A stretch of DNA of 64,000 nt from Aeromicrobium sp. A1-2 (GTDB lineage: Bacteria > Actinomycetota > Actinomycetes > Propionibacteriales > Nocardioidaceae), in contig NZ_CP027482.1 of assembly GCF_003443875.1 (NCBI RefSeq), positions 2,666,001-2,730,000 on the forward strand, read 5' to 3'. Of the stretch, positions 16,497-25,270 are shown piece by piece. The translations under genes were made by a program, and so were the position numbers. A model generated the notes under the pieces. That model did not search any database, was not told the origin of the DNA, and saw only the letters and a program-made list of their open reading frames with translations. How positions within the stretch are numbered: the stretch's first letter is position 1; each line of letters begins with the position of its first letter.

Positions 16497-17749
16497 TCGC
16501 CAGTCGGCGCGACGATCGCGGGCAGGGCAGCGTCGAGCACTTGGGCGCGATCGTGATCTCGGTGGCCATCATCTTGGCCCTGCTCGCCGCAATGATCGCC
16601 GCCAACCCTCAGATCGGCGAGGCCATCGCCTATCAGGTCTGCAAGGTCGTCCACGTCGCCGGCGGCCCCGACTGCACCGCACCCGACGCCCCCCCCTCGG
16701 CCGAGGACAGAATCCCTCAGGACCCGTGCCTGGAGGGCAGCGACAACGTCAACGCGTCCGCGCAGCTCTCGGTCGTCGTCACGATTCGCAAAGGATGGAT
16801 CTATCTGACCGAGGAGATGTCCGACGGCACCTTCCGCGTCACCCGAGTGCGAGAGAACTCCATCGGCACCGGCTTCGGTCCGGGCTTCGACGCAAGCGTC
16901 ACCATCGACGGCAAGAAGTACGGCATCGTCGGCAACGTCTCGGCCGATGCGTTGATCGCCGGCAACATGGGCTCGACCTGGTACGCCGGCTCGCAGAGCG
17001 AAGCCGAACAGATCATCAACGACAGCCTCAAGGAGGAAGCCGTCGACACCACGATCGGCAGCCCTCCGCTGATCGGGGGACTCCTCAGTGGTGCGGTCAA
17101 GCACTTCACCGGTCAGCCACCGAAGCCCGATGAGACATACGTCGAGGGCGGGGTGCAGGTCAGCGGCCAGGCCGCCGTCTCGAACGTCCTGTTCGGGGGT
17201 CAGGTGGATGCCAGCCTGGAAGGCTACGCGGGCTTCAAGGAGGGCCCGGACGGCTACACGGTCTACATCAAGGGCAACACCAGCGCGAGCATGTCGATCG
17301 GCGGTGTCTGGGGCCCGGCGGAGGACCCCGCCGCCGGTGCGGAGTTCGTCTACGAAGCCCACTACGACAAGAACTGGGAACCGGAGGGACTCACCATGAC
17401 GACGGCGACCTACGCCGACTCCAGCGGGTACGACGAAGGCGACACCCGCGTCGTCACCGAGCACGTGTTCACTGTGCCGGTCACCGACGACGCATCCCGC
17501 GAGCTGTTCGACGACGCCCTGATCAACCCGCTGGCGTTCTTCGACGTCAGCGAGGAGGCAAAGCGCAGTGGCTACTATGCGAAGAACACCTACGACGTGG
17601 ACGAGAACACGTATGGAGGCACCCTGGACGGCAAGCTCATCGGTGAGTACGGCGGCGGGGTCGAGGGAGGCACCGTGACGCAGGACTTGACCGATGCCCA
17701 GTACTGGGACGGCGCCGGCTTCTCGGACAGGCCGGACTGCCTTGTCTGA
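16493..17749 (+). CDS. Flp-headed large surface protein, putative Tad tip adhesin
   Basis: 418 aa. Residues 9-55 copy the Flp pilin: RGQGSVEHLGA then a hydrophobic helix (IVISVAIILALLAAMIAA) then IGEAIAYQV, which parallels IGEAIAKQV in the major pilin. About 360 further residues form a predicted extracellular domain rich in Gly, Asp, Thr and Tyr with beta character. Cys at 50, 61, 79 and 416 could make disulphides. The +6 residue after Glu is His rather than Tyr or Phe. It could be a minor pilin placed at the pilus tip. No match to a known adhesin was recognised, so function is inference. Confidence 0.8.
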   Translation: MIASRRDDRGQGSVEHLGAIVISVAIILALLAAMIAANPQIGEAIAYQVCKVVHVAGGPDCTAPDAPPSAEDRIPQDPCLEGSDNVNASAQLSVVVTIRKGWIYLTEEMSDGTFRVTRVRENSIGTGFGPGFDASVTIDGKKYGIVGNVSADALIAGNMGSTWYAGSQSEAEQIINDSLKEEAVDTTIGSPPLIGGLLSGAVKHFTGQPPKPDETYVEGGVQVSGQAAVSNVLFGGQVDASLEGYAGFKEGPDGYTVYIKGNTSASMSIGGVWGPAEDPAAGAEFVYEAHYDKNWEPEGLTMTTATYADSSGYDEGDTRVVTEHVFTVPVTDDASRELFDDALINPLAFFDVSEEAKRSGYYAKNTYDVDENTYGGTLDGKLIGEYGGGVEGGTVTQDLTDAQYWDGAGFSDRPDCLV

Positions 17750-18164
17750 TCTCGTCGCCGTCGGGCTGTCGATCCTCGGTGGAGGTGCCGTCGTCGCCAC
17801 GGTCTTCTTCCTGGTCGCCTGGTCCCGGACCTCGATGGCCCGGGGATGGACAGCGACGACAGGCGTCGTCATCGACCGGCGAACCGGACGGGCCGAAGGC
17901 GGCATCCCCGCGCAGCACCCCACCTTCCAGTGGCAGGACGCTGACGGCAACCTCCACCAGGAGACGTCATCCATGAAGCAGTCCCTCGGCCCGGCCCCGG
18001 GCACCCGCGTCCCTGTCCTCTACGACCCCGCACACCCTTCCCGCGCCGTCATCAACACCTACGTGCAGAGCGGGCGGCTCTTCTGGGCGCTGGGATTCCT
18101 CGTCCTTGCTCTGGGCATCCTGATCGGCGGCTTCCTGTTGCTCGGCGCCGCGCGCATGAACTGA
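17742..18164 (+). CDS. DUF3592-like membrane protein
   Basis: 140 aa if started at TTG 17742, which overlaps the preceding stop by 8 nt; no better in-frame start fits. A helix at about 5-24, an outside or beta region with TGVVIDRRTGRAEGG, FQWQDADGNLHQE, VPVLYDPAHPSRAVI (a DUF3592 hallmark), and a second helix near the C-terminus (FLVLALGILIGGFLLLGA). Function unknown; last but one gene of the Tad-locus run. Confidence 0.7.
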   Translation: MSDLVAVGLSILGGGAVVATVFFLVAWSRTSMARGWTATTGVVIDRRTGRAEGGIPAQHPTFQWQDADGNLHQETSSMKQSLGPAPGTRVPVLYDPAHPSRAVINTYVQSGRLFWALGFLVLALGILIGGFLLLGAARMN

Positions 18165-18174
18165 AAGGCACGAC

Positions 18175-18588
18175 ATGAGACCCACCATCCTGATCGGATC
18201 GGCAGTCACCTCCGCGCTGCTCGCGCTCGTCGCCGCGGTTGTCGGTGGCATCGTGGCCGGCAACCAGGTGTCCGTCACCCCGGGCGTCATCACCCGCACC
18301 GTGTTGGTCGTCGTGGCCCTCGCGGTCACGGCGGCGATCTGGGGCAGCCGGATGGGGCCCACCGACCGGGCCGAGTCGCTGGTCGCAGGTCTGTCGCTCG
18401 GCTGGTTCCTCGACCTGGCCAATTGGGACGGGCACGGGGTCATCGGTCAGCTCTTCACCTCGTCCGACCTCGCCGCCGCGATGATCGACCTGATCGTCTG
18501 GTCCGCGGTTTCCCTCGGCCTCGTGGCCCTACTCGCCAGGCGGCCGCAGGCACCTGCCAACCCGATCCGCAGCGGTCAGCGCTACTGA
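18175..18588 (+). CDS. Hypothetical membrane protein
   Basis: 137 aa, start preceded by GAAAGG. Four hydrophobic segments (about 5-28, 38-58, 68-82, 100-122) and a basic Pro-rich tail. No family recognised. It lies 10 bp after the DUF3592 gene and so probably ends the same transcript. Confidence 0.65.
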   Translation: MRPTILIGSAVTSALLALVAAVVGGIVAGNQVSVTPGVITRTVLVVVALAVTAAIWGSRMGPTDRAESLVAGLSLGWFLDLANWDGHGVIGQLFTSSDLAAAMIDLIVWSAVSLGLVALLARRPQAPANPIRSGQRY

Positions 18589-18627
18589 GGCGGCCGGCAT
18601 CCTCGGGGCGGATCTTCGGCGCACGAC

Positions 18628-18654
18628 ACCCGGCGCCCTGGAATTCCCGGGTGC
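18628..18654 (+). terminator. Stem-loop after Tad locus
   Basis: CACCCGG (18628-18634) pairs with CCGGGTG (18648-18654), 40 nt beyond the last Tad-region gene. Possible terminator; no U tract. Confidence 0.35.
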
Positions 18655-18751
18655 GATCACCGGGTTGCTGATGCAGCAGCCAGGGGACCACGGACGATCC
18701 GCCGCATCTATGCTGGCGCCGCAGAACCACGCACCTCGGCCAGGAGTCCAG

Positions 18752-19045
18752 ATGCCAGACGACGCGGAGCATCCCGCCACCGCAGGCCCAGATCCCTCGC
18801 ACCTGTCGTGGTCGCGCCATCGGCAACTGGTCGCGCTGCTGCTCCAGGGCGCGACATGGAGGGTCTCGTCACGGGCGTCCCTCCTCGTCGGCACCCTGCT
18901 GACCGCCGTCAACCAGGGCGACCAGATCGTCGGCGGCACGATCGGCTGGGTGGGTGGCGCGCGGATCGCGGCGAACTACGCGATCCCCTACATGGTCGCT
19001 GGGGTGGGGTTCCTCAGCGGCTACCGCACCGCAGCGACCCGCTGA
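18752..19045 (+). CDS. nrtS: NrtS-like small membrane protein
   Basis: 97 aa from ATG 18752, chosen for CAGGAG upstream and match to family length. Two hydrophobic segments carry the NrtS pattern: LLVGTLLTAVNQGDQI then NYAIPYMVAGVGFLSGY. NrtS proteins are small inner-membrane proteins linked to nitrate or nitrite transport. No nitrate assimilation genes are nearby, so the role here is uncertain. Confidence 0.7.
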   Translation: MPDDAEHPATAGPDPSHLSWSRHRQLVALLLQGATWRVSSRASLLVGTLLTAVNQGDQIVGGTIGWVGGARIAANYAIPYMVAGVGFLSGYRTAATR

Positions 19046-19286
19046 GACCGACGCGCGAGATCGCCACTACCGGATCCACCCGAAGCTGGGCACGACCTCA
19101 CGCGGCCAGCTGAGCGTCACACTCGACGATGTCGGGCTTCGGGATGATCAGGCGGTGGTCACCGGGTTCCCTGACAGATCGATCCCCCGTTGCCCATCCC
19201 GTCGGACCTCGACGGCCTCGCCCTTGGACCCGCGGCTGCGTCGAACACACCCATGCCCACCCGCCCAACAGAACCGGAGAAACACC
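19046..19286. other. Intergenic region, no gene supported
   Basis: 241 bp between the NrtS-like and flavodoxin genes. The flavodoxin frame stays open upstream through this stretch, but no start with a ribosome site and no recognisable domain was found. Only the ribosome site CGGAGA at its end is assignable. Confidence 0.5.
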
Positions 19287-20039
19287 ATGCTGCCCGCCCA
19301 CGTAGAAGCTTTCATCGATGCCGAGATCACCGCCAGCACGACCGACTTCAGCGACCTGCGCGCGGTGATCCTGAACGGAACGCTGAAGCCGTCCCCAGCC
19401 CCGAGCCACACCGACGGCCTGATCGACGTGTCCGCCCGGGTGCTCCGCGGAGTCGGAGCGCGCGTCGACACCATCAGGATCGTCGACCACACCATCCCGC
19501 CGGGTGTTTACCCCGACATGCGCGAGCAGGGCTGGGCCACCGATGAGTTCCCCGACCTCTATCGGGACCTGATCGAGCCTGCCGACATCGTCGTGCTCGC
19601 GACGCCCATCTGGCTCGGCGACCAGTCCTCGATGACGCGCCTCGTGATCGAGCGTCTCTACGGCTGGTCAGGCGACCTGAACGCCGCAGGCCAATGGTCC
19701 TACTACGGCAAGGTCGGCGGTGTGCTGGTCACCGGCAACGAGGACGGCGGCAAGCACTGCGCCGCCCAGATGCTGTACGCCCTCTCCCACATCGGATTCA
19801 CCATCCCGCCGCAGGCCGACGCCTACTGGGTCGGTGAAGCCGGGCCGGGCCCCTCGTACCTCGACGACGATCGCGGCGCGCAGAACCACTGGACCACCCG
19901 CAACACGGTCTTCGCGGCGTGGAACATGCTCCACACGGCGCGCCGCCTCAAGGACCAGGACGGCCTTCCCGCGCACGGCAACGTCACGGCCAACTGGGAC
20001 CTCAGCAATCCCACGCACCCCACCCCCGAGTACCGCTGA
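19287..20039 (+). CDS. Flavodoxin-like NAD(P)H-dependent FMN reductase family protein
   Basis: 250 aa from ATG 19287 with CGGAGA upstream. Flavodoxin-fold cues: VILNGTLKPSPAPSHTDGLI (phosphate loop), then VVLATPIWLGDQSSMTRLVIE and KVGGVLVTGNEDGGKH, as in NADPH-dependent FMN reductases and flavodoxin-like quinone reductases. Cytosolic; electron partner and substrate unknown. Monocistronic, next to a tRNA gene. Confidence 0.8.
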   Translation: MLPAHVEAFIDAEITASTTDFSDLRAVILNGTLKPSPAPSHTDGLIDVSARVLRGVGARVDTIRIVDHTIPPGVYPDMREQGWATDEFPDLYRDLIEPADIVVLATPIWLGDQSSMTRLVIERLYGWSGDLNAAGQWSYYGKVGGVLVTGNEDGGKHCAAQMLYALSHIGFTIPPQADAYWVGEAGPGPSYLDDDRGAQNHWTTRNTVFAAWNMLHTARRLKDQDGLPAHGNVTANWDLSNPTHPTPEYR

Positions 20040-20079
20040 CGTCGGCACCGGTGCCGACGGGCGACCCGTCGAGCACTGG

Positions 20080-20152
20080 AGCCTCCGACAGGATTCGAAC
20101 CCGCGACATCCTCATTACAAGTGAGGCGCTCTACCAACTGAGCTACAGAGGC
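20080..20152 (-). tRNA. tRNA-Thr (anticodon TGT)
   Basis: 73 nt cloverleaf on the minus strand. Acceptor GCCTCTG pairs with CGGAGGC with one G-U; the D arm has AGCTCAGTTGGTAGAGC; anticodon stem CCTCA/TGAGG encloses loop CTTGTAA, anticodon TGT (reads ACA); the T arm has GGTTCGAATCC. Discriminator T; no encoded CCA. No integrase or direct repeat accompanies it. Confidence 0.95.
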
Positions 20153-20255
20153 GTACGGGCCGTGGCCCGGCTCCCATCGTAGTGGGTGCCGGGCGAGGAG
20201 CTCGAGACACCCGCGCCGGCCCGCGCCGGTGAGCGTGTGCCGCTGCGTGTTGCGA

Positions 20256-20261
20256 CATACT
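20256..20261 (+). promoter_or_regulatory. Possible leaderless -10
   Basis: CATACT 6 nt before GTG 20268; no ribosome site is visible before this start. Confidence 0.4.
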
Positions 20262-20267
20262 GACGCG

Positions 20268-21446
20268 GTGACAGATCTCGCCAACACCGAATCGTATGCC
20301 CGACTGCTCACCGCGACTCGCGACCTGGAGACGCCGTTCGCGGTGATCGACGAGCAGGCGTTGTGGGCCAACGCCGATGATCTCGTGCGGCGCGCGAACG
20401 GGGTGCCGATCCGGGTCGCCAGCAAGTCCGTGCGGGTGCGCTCGATCATCACCGGCACGCTGGCCCGTGCCGGCTTCGCCGGCGTCATGTCCTACTCGCT
20501 GGCCGAGTCCAACTGGCTCGTCGACAACGGTGTCGACGACATCTTGCTCGCCTATCCGACGACGAGCCGCTCGGCACTGGACTATCTGGTCGCCGACGAG
20601 CGCCGGCTGGCCCAGATCACCGTCATGGTCGACAGCACCGAGTCGCTGGACCACATCGACCGGCTGCTCGGCGTGGGCCACCCCGCAATCCGGGTCTGCA
20701 TCGACGTCGACGCCTCGCTCAAGATCGGACCCGCCCACCTGGGAGTACGCCGGTCGCCCGTCCACAGCGCCGAGCAGGCCGGCGCGCTGGCTGCGGCCAT
20801 CGTGGCGCGGCCCGGATTCGACCTGGTCGGAGTCATGTTCTACGACGCACAGATCGCGGGCCTGCCGGACTCCTCGGCGGCGGTCCGCCTGGTCAAGAAG
20901 CGCTCGGCGGCCGATCTGATGGTGCGCCGGTCCCAGGTTGTGGCGGCGGTCTCGGACCATGCGACGCTCCAGATCGTCAATGCGGGCGGCACCGGCAGTC
21001 TCGAGGTCACCGGTGCAGATCCCGCGATCACCGAGCTGACCGCCGGCTCCGGCCTGTTCTCGCCGACCCTGTTCGACGGCTACGACGCCTTCGAGTCGCG
21101 TCCTGCCGCGTTTTTCGTGCTCTCGGTCGCCCGCAAGCCCGCGCCCGACATCGCGACGCTGTTCGGCGGCGGCTACATCGCGTCGGGGCCGACCAACAAG
21201 AACCGTCAGCCGGCTCCCGTCTGGCCCGCTGGTCTCAAACCGATCGGCACCGAGGGCGCCGGTGAGGTGCAGAGCCCGGTCAAGGGCGATGCCGCGCGGG
21301 CACTGAGCATCGGTGACCGGGTCGTGATGCGGCATGCCAAGGCCGGCGAGATGTGTGAACGCTTCGACGAGGTCGTGATCGTCACCGCAGGTGGCGGGGC
21401 GACACGCATACCCACGTATCGCGGAGAGGGCAAGAACTTCGGATGA
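20268..21446 (+). CDS. Amino acid deaminase/aldolase, PLP alanine-racemase-type fold
   Basis: 392 aa from GTG 20268. The N-terminal TIM-barrel is of the alanine racemase/D-threonine aldolase type: TPFAVIDEQALWANADDL and IRVASKSVRVRSI, in which the Lys of SKS is the expected PLP lysine. C-terminal half has GGGYIASGPTNKNRQ and a metal-site-like CERFDEV. Likely acts on D-amino or hydroxyamino acids. It overlaps the lactone oxidase gene by 4 nt (ATGA), so the two are expressed together; a common pathway is inferred. Confidence 0.82.
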   Translation: MTDLANTESYARLLTATRDLETPFAVIDEQALWANADDLVRRANGVPIRVASKSVRVRSIITGTLARAGFAGVMSYSLAESNWLVDNGVDDILLAYPTTSRSALDYLVADERRLAQITVMVDSTESLDHIDRLLGVGHPAIRVCIDVDASLKIGPAHLGVRRSPVHSAEQAGALAAAIVARPGFDLVGVMFYDAQIAGLPDSSAAVRLVKKRSAADLMVRRSQVVAAVSDHATLQIVNAGGTGSLEVTGADPAITELTAGSGLFSPTLFDGYDAFESRPAAFFVLSVARKPAPDIATLFGGGYIASGPTNKNRQPAPVWPAGLKPIGTEGAGEVQSPVKGDAARALSIGDRVVMRHAKAGEMCERFDEVVIVTAGGGATRIPTYRGEGKNFG

Positions 21447-22738
21447 GCCATACCTGGACCAATTGGGGCCGCAGCGAGCAGAGCCACCCCGCGCGCATCG
21501 CGTACCCCGGATCGACCGCCGAGGTCTCCCGGCTGGTGCGCGAGGCCGTGGCGGCGGGGACCACGATCAAGGCGATCGGCGCAGGCCACTCGTTCACCGC
21601 GATCGGGGCTACCGACGGGATCCTGCTCCGGCTGGACCGGATGAACCGCATCCTCGCCCGCGACTCGACCACTGGACGGGTCCGAGTCGAGGCCGGCATC
21701 TCGCTGCACGACCTCAACCCCCAGCTCAAGGCCATGGGCCTGGCCCTGCCGAACCTCGGCGACGTCGATCCGCAGTCGGTCGCCGGGGCGATCTCGACCG
21801 GCACCCACGGCACGGGAGGAAAGCTGCTCGGTATCTCGGCAGCGGTCGTGGGCGTCCAACTCGTCACAGGTGACGGCGAGGTCCTCGACATCGACGAGCG
21901 CCACCCGTGGTTCGGCGCTTCCCGCGTCACGCTGGGGGCGCTCGGCATCGTGACCGAGGTGACGCTGCAGTGCGTGCCGGCCTTCCTGCTGCACGCCCGC
22001 GAGGCACCCATGGCGCTGCCCGAGCTGCTCCAGCAGGTCGACTCGCTGGTCGCGGACAACGACCACTTCGAGTTCTACTGGTTCCCGCACACCGAGAAGG
22101 CCCTGACTAAAGCCAACAACCGGGTCCCGGACGGCACGCCACGCAAGCCGGTCGGCCGCTTCCGGCACTGGCTGGACGATGAGTTCCTCAGCAACACCGC
22201 GTTCGATGGCATCAACCGGGTCATGACCCGCAAGCCCTCATGGATCCCGCGGGTCAACGGGTTCGCCGGCTCGGTGCTGGGTGCCCGGGAGTACGTCGAC
22301 GACTCCTACAACGTGTTCGTGTCGCCGCGCACGGTCCGGTTCCGCGAGTCCGAGTTTGCGATGCCGCGCGAAGCCCTGCCCTCGGTGCTGCGCGAGCTCG
22401 GCCAATGGTTCGGCGCCGGCCACGAGAATGTGTCGTTCCCGATCGAGGTCAGGTTCACGGCCGCCGATGACGTGTGGATGTCGACCGGCCACGAGCGGGA
22501 CAACTGCTACGTCGCGGTGCACCAGTACTGGCGCACCGACTACACGTCGTACTTCGCCGCAGCGCAGGACATCTTCACCGCGCACGGTGGACGGCCGCAC
22601 TGGGGCAAGATCCATACCCTCGACGCGGGCTACTTCTCGCAGGCCTACTCACGGTTCGACGAGTTCGTGCAGGTCCGCGACGAGCTGGACCCCGCAAGGA
22701 CGTTCAGCAATGCCTACCTGGGCCGCGTGCTGGGCTGA
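21443..22738 (+). CDS. FAD-linked D-arabinono-1,4-lactone oxidase family protein
   Basis: 431 aa. FAD-binding PCMH domain at the N-terminus: IKAIGAGHSFTAIGATDGIL, then SVAGAISTGTHGTG. The C-terminal ALO domain ends HTLDAGYFSQAYSRFDEF ... FSNAYLGRVLG. Family members oxidise sugar lactones or alditols with oxygen. In actinobacteria the exact substrate varies. Second gene of a two-gene operon; it ends at a strong terminator. Confidence 0.88.
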   Translation: MSHTWTNWGRSEQSHPARIAYPGSTAEVSRLVREAVAAGTTIKAIGAGHSFTAIGATDGILLRLDRMNRILARDSTTGRVRVEAGISLHDLNPQLKAMGLALPNLGDVDPQSVAGAISTGTHGTGGKLLGISAAVVGVQLVTGDGEVLDIDERHPWFGASRVTLGALGIVTEVTLQCVPAFLLHAREAPMALPELLQQVDSLVADNDHFEFYWFPHTEKALTKANNRVPDGTPRKPVGRFRHWLDDEFLSNTAFDGINRVMTRKPSWIPRVNGFAGSVLGAREYVDDSYNVFVSPRTVRFRESEFAMPREALPSVLRELGQWFGAGHENVSFPIEVRFTAADDVWMSTGHERDNCYVAVHQYWRTDYTSYFAAAQDIFTAHGGRPHWGKIHTLDAGYFSQAYSRFDEFVQVRDELDPARTFSNAYLGRVLG

Positions 22739-22756
22739 CCGACCCCCGGATGTGGA

Positions 22757-22789
22757 GAACCCGCACCACGACGTACATGGTGCGGGTTC
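22757..22789. terminator. Bidirectional terminator, lactone oxidase / rlmB
   Basis: A 12-bp perfect stem, GAACCCGCACCA with TGGTGCGGGTTC, 9-nt loop, between convergent genes. Confidence 0.75.
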
Positions 22790-22807
22790 AGCCAGGGCTG
22801 GTCGCAA

Positions 22808-23752
22808 TCAGCCGCGGATCTGGGCGATCGCGTAGAGAGCGATGCCGGCGGCGACACCGGCATTGAGCGACTCCAGGCCCGTGCTCATCGGGATCGAGAC
22901 GATCTCGTCGCACGTCTCGCCGACCAGCCGGGACAGTCCCTTGCCCTCACTGCCGATCACGACGACCACCGGACCATCGACCATCTGCGACTGCGCGATG
23001 TCAACGGCACCATCGGCGGCCAGGCCGATGACCATGCAGCCTTCTTCCTGGAACTGCTTGAGCGTGCGGGTCAGGTTGGTGACCCGCGCGACCGGCACCC
23101 GGGCCGCTGCCCCGGCTGAGGTCTTCCAGGCTGCCGCGGTGATCTGGGCAGCCCGACGCTCGGGGATGACGACGCCGTGCGCGCCGAAACCAGAGGCCGA
23201 ACGGATGATCGCACCGAGGTTGCGGGGATCAGTCACACCATCGAGCACGACGATCAGCGCCGGCTCGTCGCGATCGGCGGCGAAGTCGAGCAGGTCCTGC
23301 GGGTTGGCGTACTCGTAGGCGTTGATCTTCGCCGCGATGCCCTGGTGCACGGCGCCACCCGTGAGCTTGTCGAGCTCGATCCGGCCGATCTCGAGCAGGC
23401 TGACGTGCTGCTCGGCGGCGAGCTTGAAGATCTCGCGCACCTTCTCGTCACGATCGGTGCCCTCGGCGACGTACAACGCGTGCACCGGCACGGTGGCCTT
23501 GAGCAGCTCGAGCACCGAGTTGCGTCCGGCGACCCACTCGGCAGCGTCGCCCACCTTGCGCTTGGGCCGAGCCGCCTCGCGCTTCTGGGTCGCGTTCTTC
23601 ATCTTGTAGATCTTGTGGTTCGGACGATCCTCCGCACGCGGGGTCGGGCCTCTGCCCTCGAGACCCTGGCGGCGGCGACCGCCCGATCCGGCGGTGGGGT
23701 TGCCCTTGCCGGTCTTCTTGATAGCGCCCTTGCGCTTGCTGTTTCCTGGCAT
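22808..23752 (-). CDS. rlmB: 23S rRNA (guanosine-2'-O-)-methyltransferase RlmB
   Basis: 314 aa. A basic N-terminal extension (about 1-75, GNSKRKGAIKKTGKGN), then substrate-binding domain and SPOUT methyltransferase domain with DPRNLGAIIRSASGFGAHG, VVVVIGSEGKGLSRL and STGLESLNAGVAAGIALY, the knot motifs that bind SAM. It methylates G2251-equivalent in 23S rRNA. The start lies one base after the cysS stop, so it is the second gene of a cysS-rlmB operon, a common actinobacterial pairing. Confidence 0.93.
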   Translation of the reverse strand: MPGNSKRKGAIKKTGKGNPTAGSGGRRRQGLEGRGPTPRAEDRPNHKIYKMKNATQKREAARPKRKVGDAAEWVAGRNSVLELLKATVPVHALYVAEGTDRDEKVREIFKLAAEQHVSLLEIGRIELDKLTGGAVHQGIAAKINAYEYANPQDLLDFAADRDEPALIVVLDGVTDPRNLGAIIRSASGFGAHGVVIPERRAAQITAAAWKTSAGAAARVPVARVTNLTRTLKQFQEEGCMVIGLAADGAVDIAQSQMVDGPVVVVIGSEGKGLSRLVGETCDEIVSIPMSTGLESLNAGVAAGIALYAIAQIRG

Positions 23753-23753
23753 G

Positions 23754-25166
23754 TCAGTTGTCGCCCTTCACGGACCATCTCGCGCCCTGCGGAGTGTCCT
23801 CGATCTCGATGCCGGCAGCCGTGAGCTGGTCGCGGACCCGGTCCGCGGCAGCGAAGTCCTTGCTGGCTCGCGCCTCCTGGCGCTGCTCCAGCAGCCCACC
23901 CACGAGGGAGTCGATCACCTGCGCGTACGCCGCATCGTCACCCCCACGGTCCCACGTCGGGGACAGTGGGTCCAAACCGAGCACGTCCAGCATCGCCCGT
24001 ACGCTCGCCAAGACCCCTCGCAACGCCGCACTGTCGCCCTCGGACAGGAGCTTGTTGCCCTCGGACAGGACGGCCTGCACTGCTGCCAGCGCGGCCGGGA
24101 CGGAGAGGTCGTCGTCCATCGCCGCAACGAAGTCGGCGCACGGGATGCCGAGCTCGCCGGGGCCGACCAGCTCGGCAGCGCGACGCACGAAGCCCTCGAT
24201 CCGCTGGAACGCCGTCGCGGCCTCGGCGAGCGACTCCTCGGAGAACTCGACGATCGATCGGTAGTGCGAGGCGGCGAGGTAGTAGCGCAAGTCGATCGGA
24301 CGGACCCGCTTGACGACCTCGCTGACCAGCAACGTGTTGCCGACCGACTTGGACATCTTGGAGCCGGCCAGGTTGAGCATCGCGTTGTGCATCCAGACCC
24401 GAGCGAACTTCTGCCCCCCGGCTCGCGACTGCGCCAGCTCGTTCTCGTGGTGGGGGAAGCGCAGGTCCAACCCGCCCCCGTGGATGTCGAACTCGTCGCC
24501 GAGGAACTTCGAGGCCATCGCCGAGCACTCCAGGTGCCAACCCGGACGCCCCCGGCCCCACGGCGTGGGCCATGAAGCCGACGCCGGATCGCCGGGCTTG
24601 CTGCCCTTCCACAGGGCGAAGTCGCGGGCATCGCGCTTGCCCTCCGGAGGTGCGTCCTCGGCCGCCTGCATGTCGTCGATCTTCTGGTTGGACAGCACGC
24701 CGTACTCGGGCCAGGACCGCACGTCGAAGTACACATCCCCCGAGCCGTCCGAGGCGGCGTACGCGTGCCCCCGCTCGATCAGCGTCTGCATCATCTCGAT
24801 CATCTCGGGCACGACCCCGGTCGCGCGGGGCTCGTAGGTCGGCGGCACGCAGCCCAGCACCTCGTACGCAGCATGCAGGGCCCGCTCGTTCTCGTAGGCC
24901 ACGGCGAACCACGGTCGACCCTGCTCAAGGCCCTTGGCGAGAATCTTGTCGTCGATGTCGGTCACATTCGCGACGATCGTGACGTCGAAGCCGGTCCGCT
25001 CGAGCCAGCGGCGCAGGACGTCGAACACGACCTCCTTGCGGATGTGGCCGATGTGCGGAGGGCCTTGCACCGTGAGGCCGCAGTGGTAGATCGAGACCCG
25101 TCCGGGGTGCACCGGGACGAGTTCGCTGATCTGCCTGGACGCAGTGTCATAGAGCTGGAATGCCAC
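23754..25166 (-). CDS. cysS: Cysteinyl-tRNA synthetase
   Basis: 470 aa from GTG 25166. Class I signature PPHIGHIR (HIGH at 38-41), zinc ligand C29 (YHCGLTV), catalytic loop [10 protein letters not shown] near residue 270, and zinc/substrate region [18 protein letters not shown]. The C-terminal DALR and anticodon region is complete. Charges tRNA-Cys. TAGGGT lies 6 nt before the GTG, giving a leaderless start. Confidence 0.97.
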   Translation of the reverse strand: MAFQLYDTASRQISELVPVHPGRVSIYHCGLTVQGPPHIGHIRKEVVFDVLRRWLERTGFDVTIVANVTDIDDKILAKGLEQGRPWFAVAYENERALHAAYEVLGCVPPTYEPRATGVVPEMIEMMQTLIERGHAYAASDGSGDVYFDVRSWPEYGVLSNQKIDDMQAAEDAPPEGKRDARDFALWKGSKPGDPASASWPTPWGRGRPGWHLECSAMASKFLGDEFDIHGGGLDLRFPHHENELAQSRAGGQKFARVWMHNAMLNLAGSKMSKSVGNTLLVSEVVKRVRPIDLRYYLAASHYRSIVEFSEESLAEAATAFQRIEGFVRRAAELVGPGELGIPCADFVAAMDDDLSVPAALAAVQAVLSEGNKLLSEGDSAALRGVLASVRAMLDVLGLDPLSPTWDRGGDDAAYAQVIDSLVGGLLEQRQEARASKDFAAADRVRDQLTAAGIEIEDTPQGARWSVKGDN

Positions 25167-25172
25167 GGGCCA

Positions 25173-25178
25173 ACCCTA
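25173..25178 (-). promoter_or_regulatory. Leaderless -10 of cysS
   Basis: TAGGGT on the minus strand, 6 nt before GTG 25166. Confidence 0.45.
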
Positions 25179-25258
25179 TCGGCTCCACGCAGCGCTTCCG
25201 CCCGCCCACGCTAGCGATCTCCTCAGTCACATCCGCCCCATCTGCCCCATCCCTGACC

Positions 25259-25264
25259 TACGAT
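25259..25264 (+). promoter_or_regulatory. Leaderless -10 of C39-like peptidase
   Basis: TACGAT, then 6 nt, then ATG 25271. Confidence 0.55.
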
Positions 25265-25270
25265 GTGTCG

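Noticed and set aside
18954..19286. An upstream gene in frame with the flavodoxin
   Set aside because: The frame is open but has no credible start or known domain and overlaps the NrtS-like gene.
20080..20152. tRNA-Thr as an integration site
   Set aside because: No integrase, direct repeat of the tRNA end or foreign block follows it.
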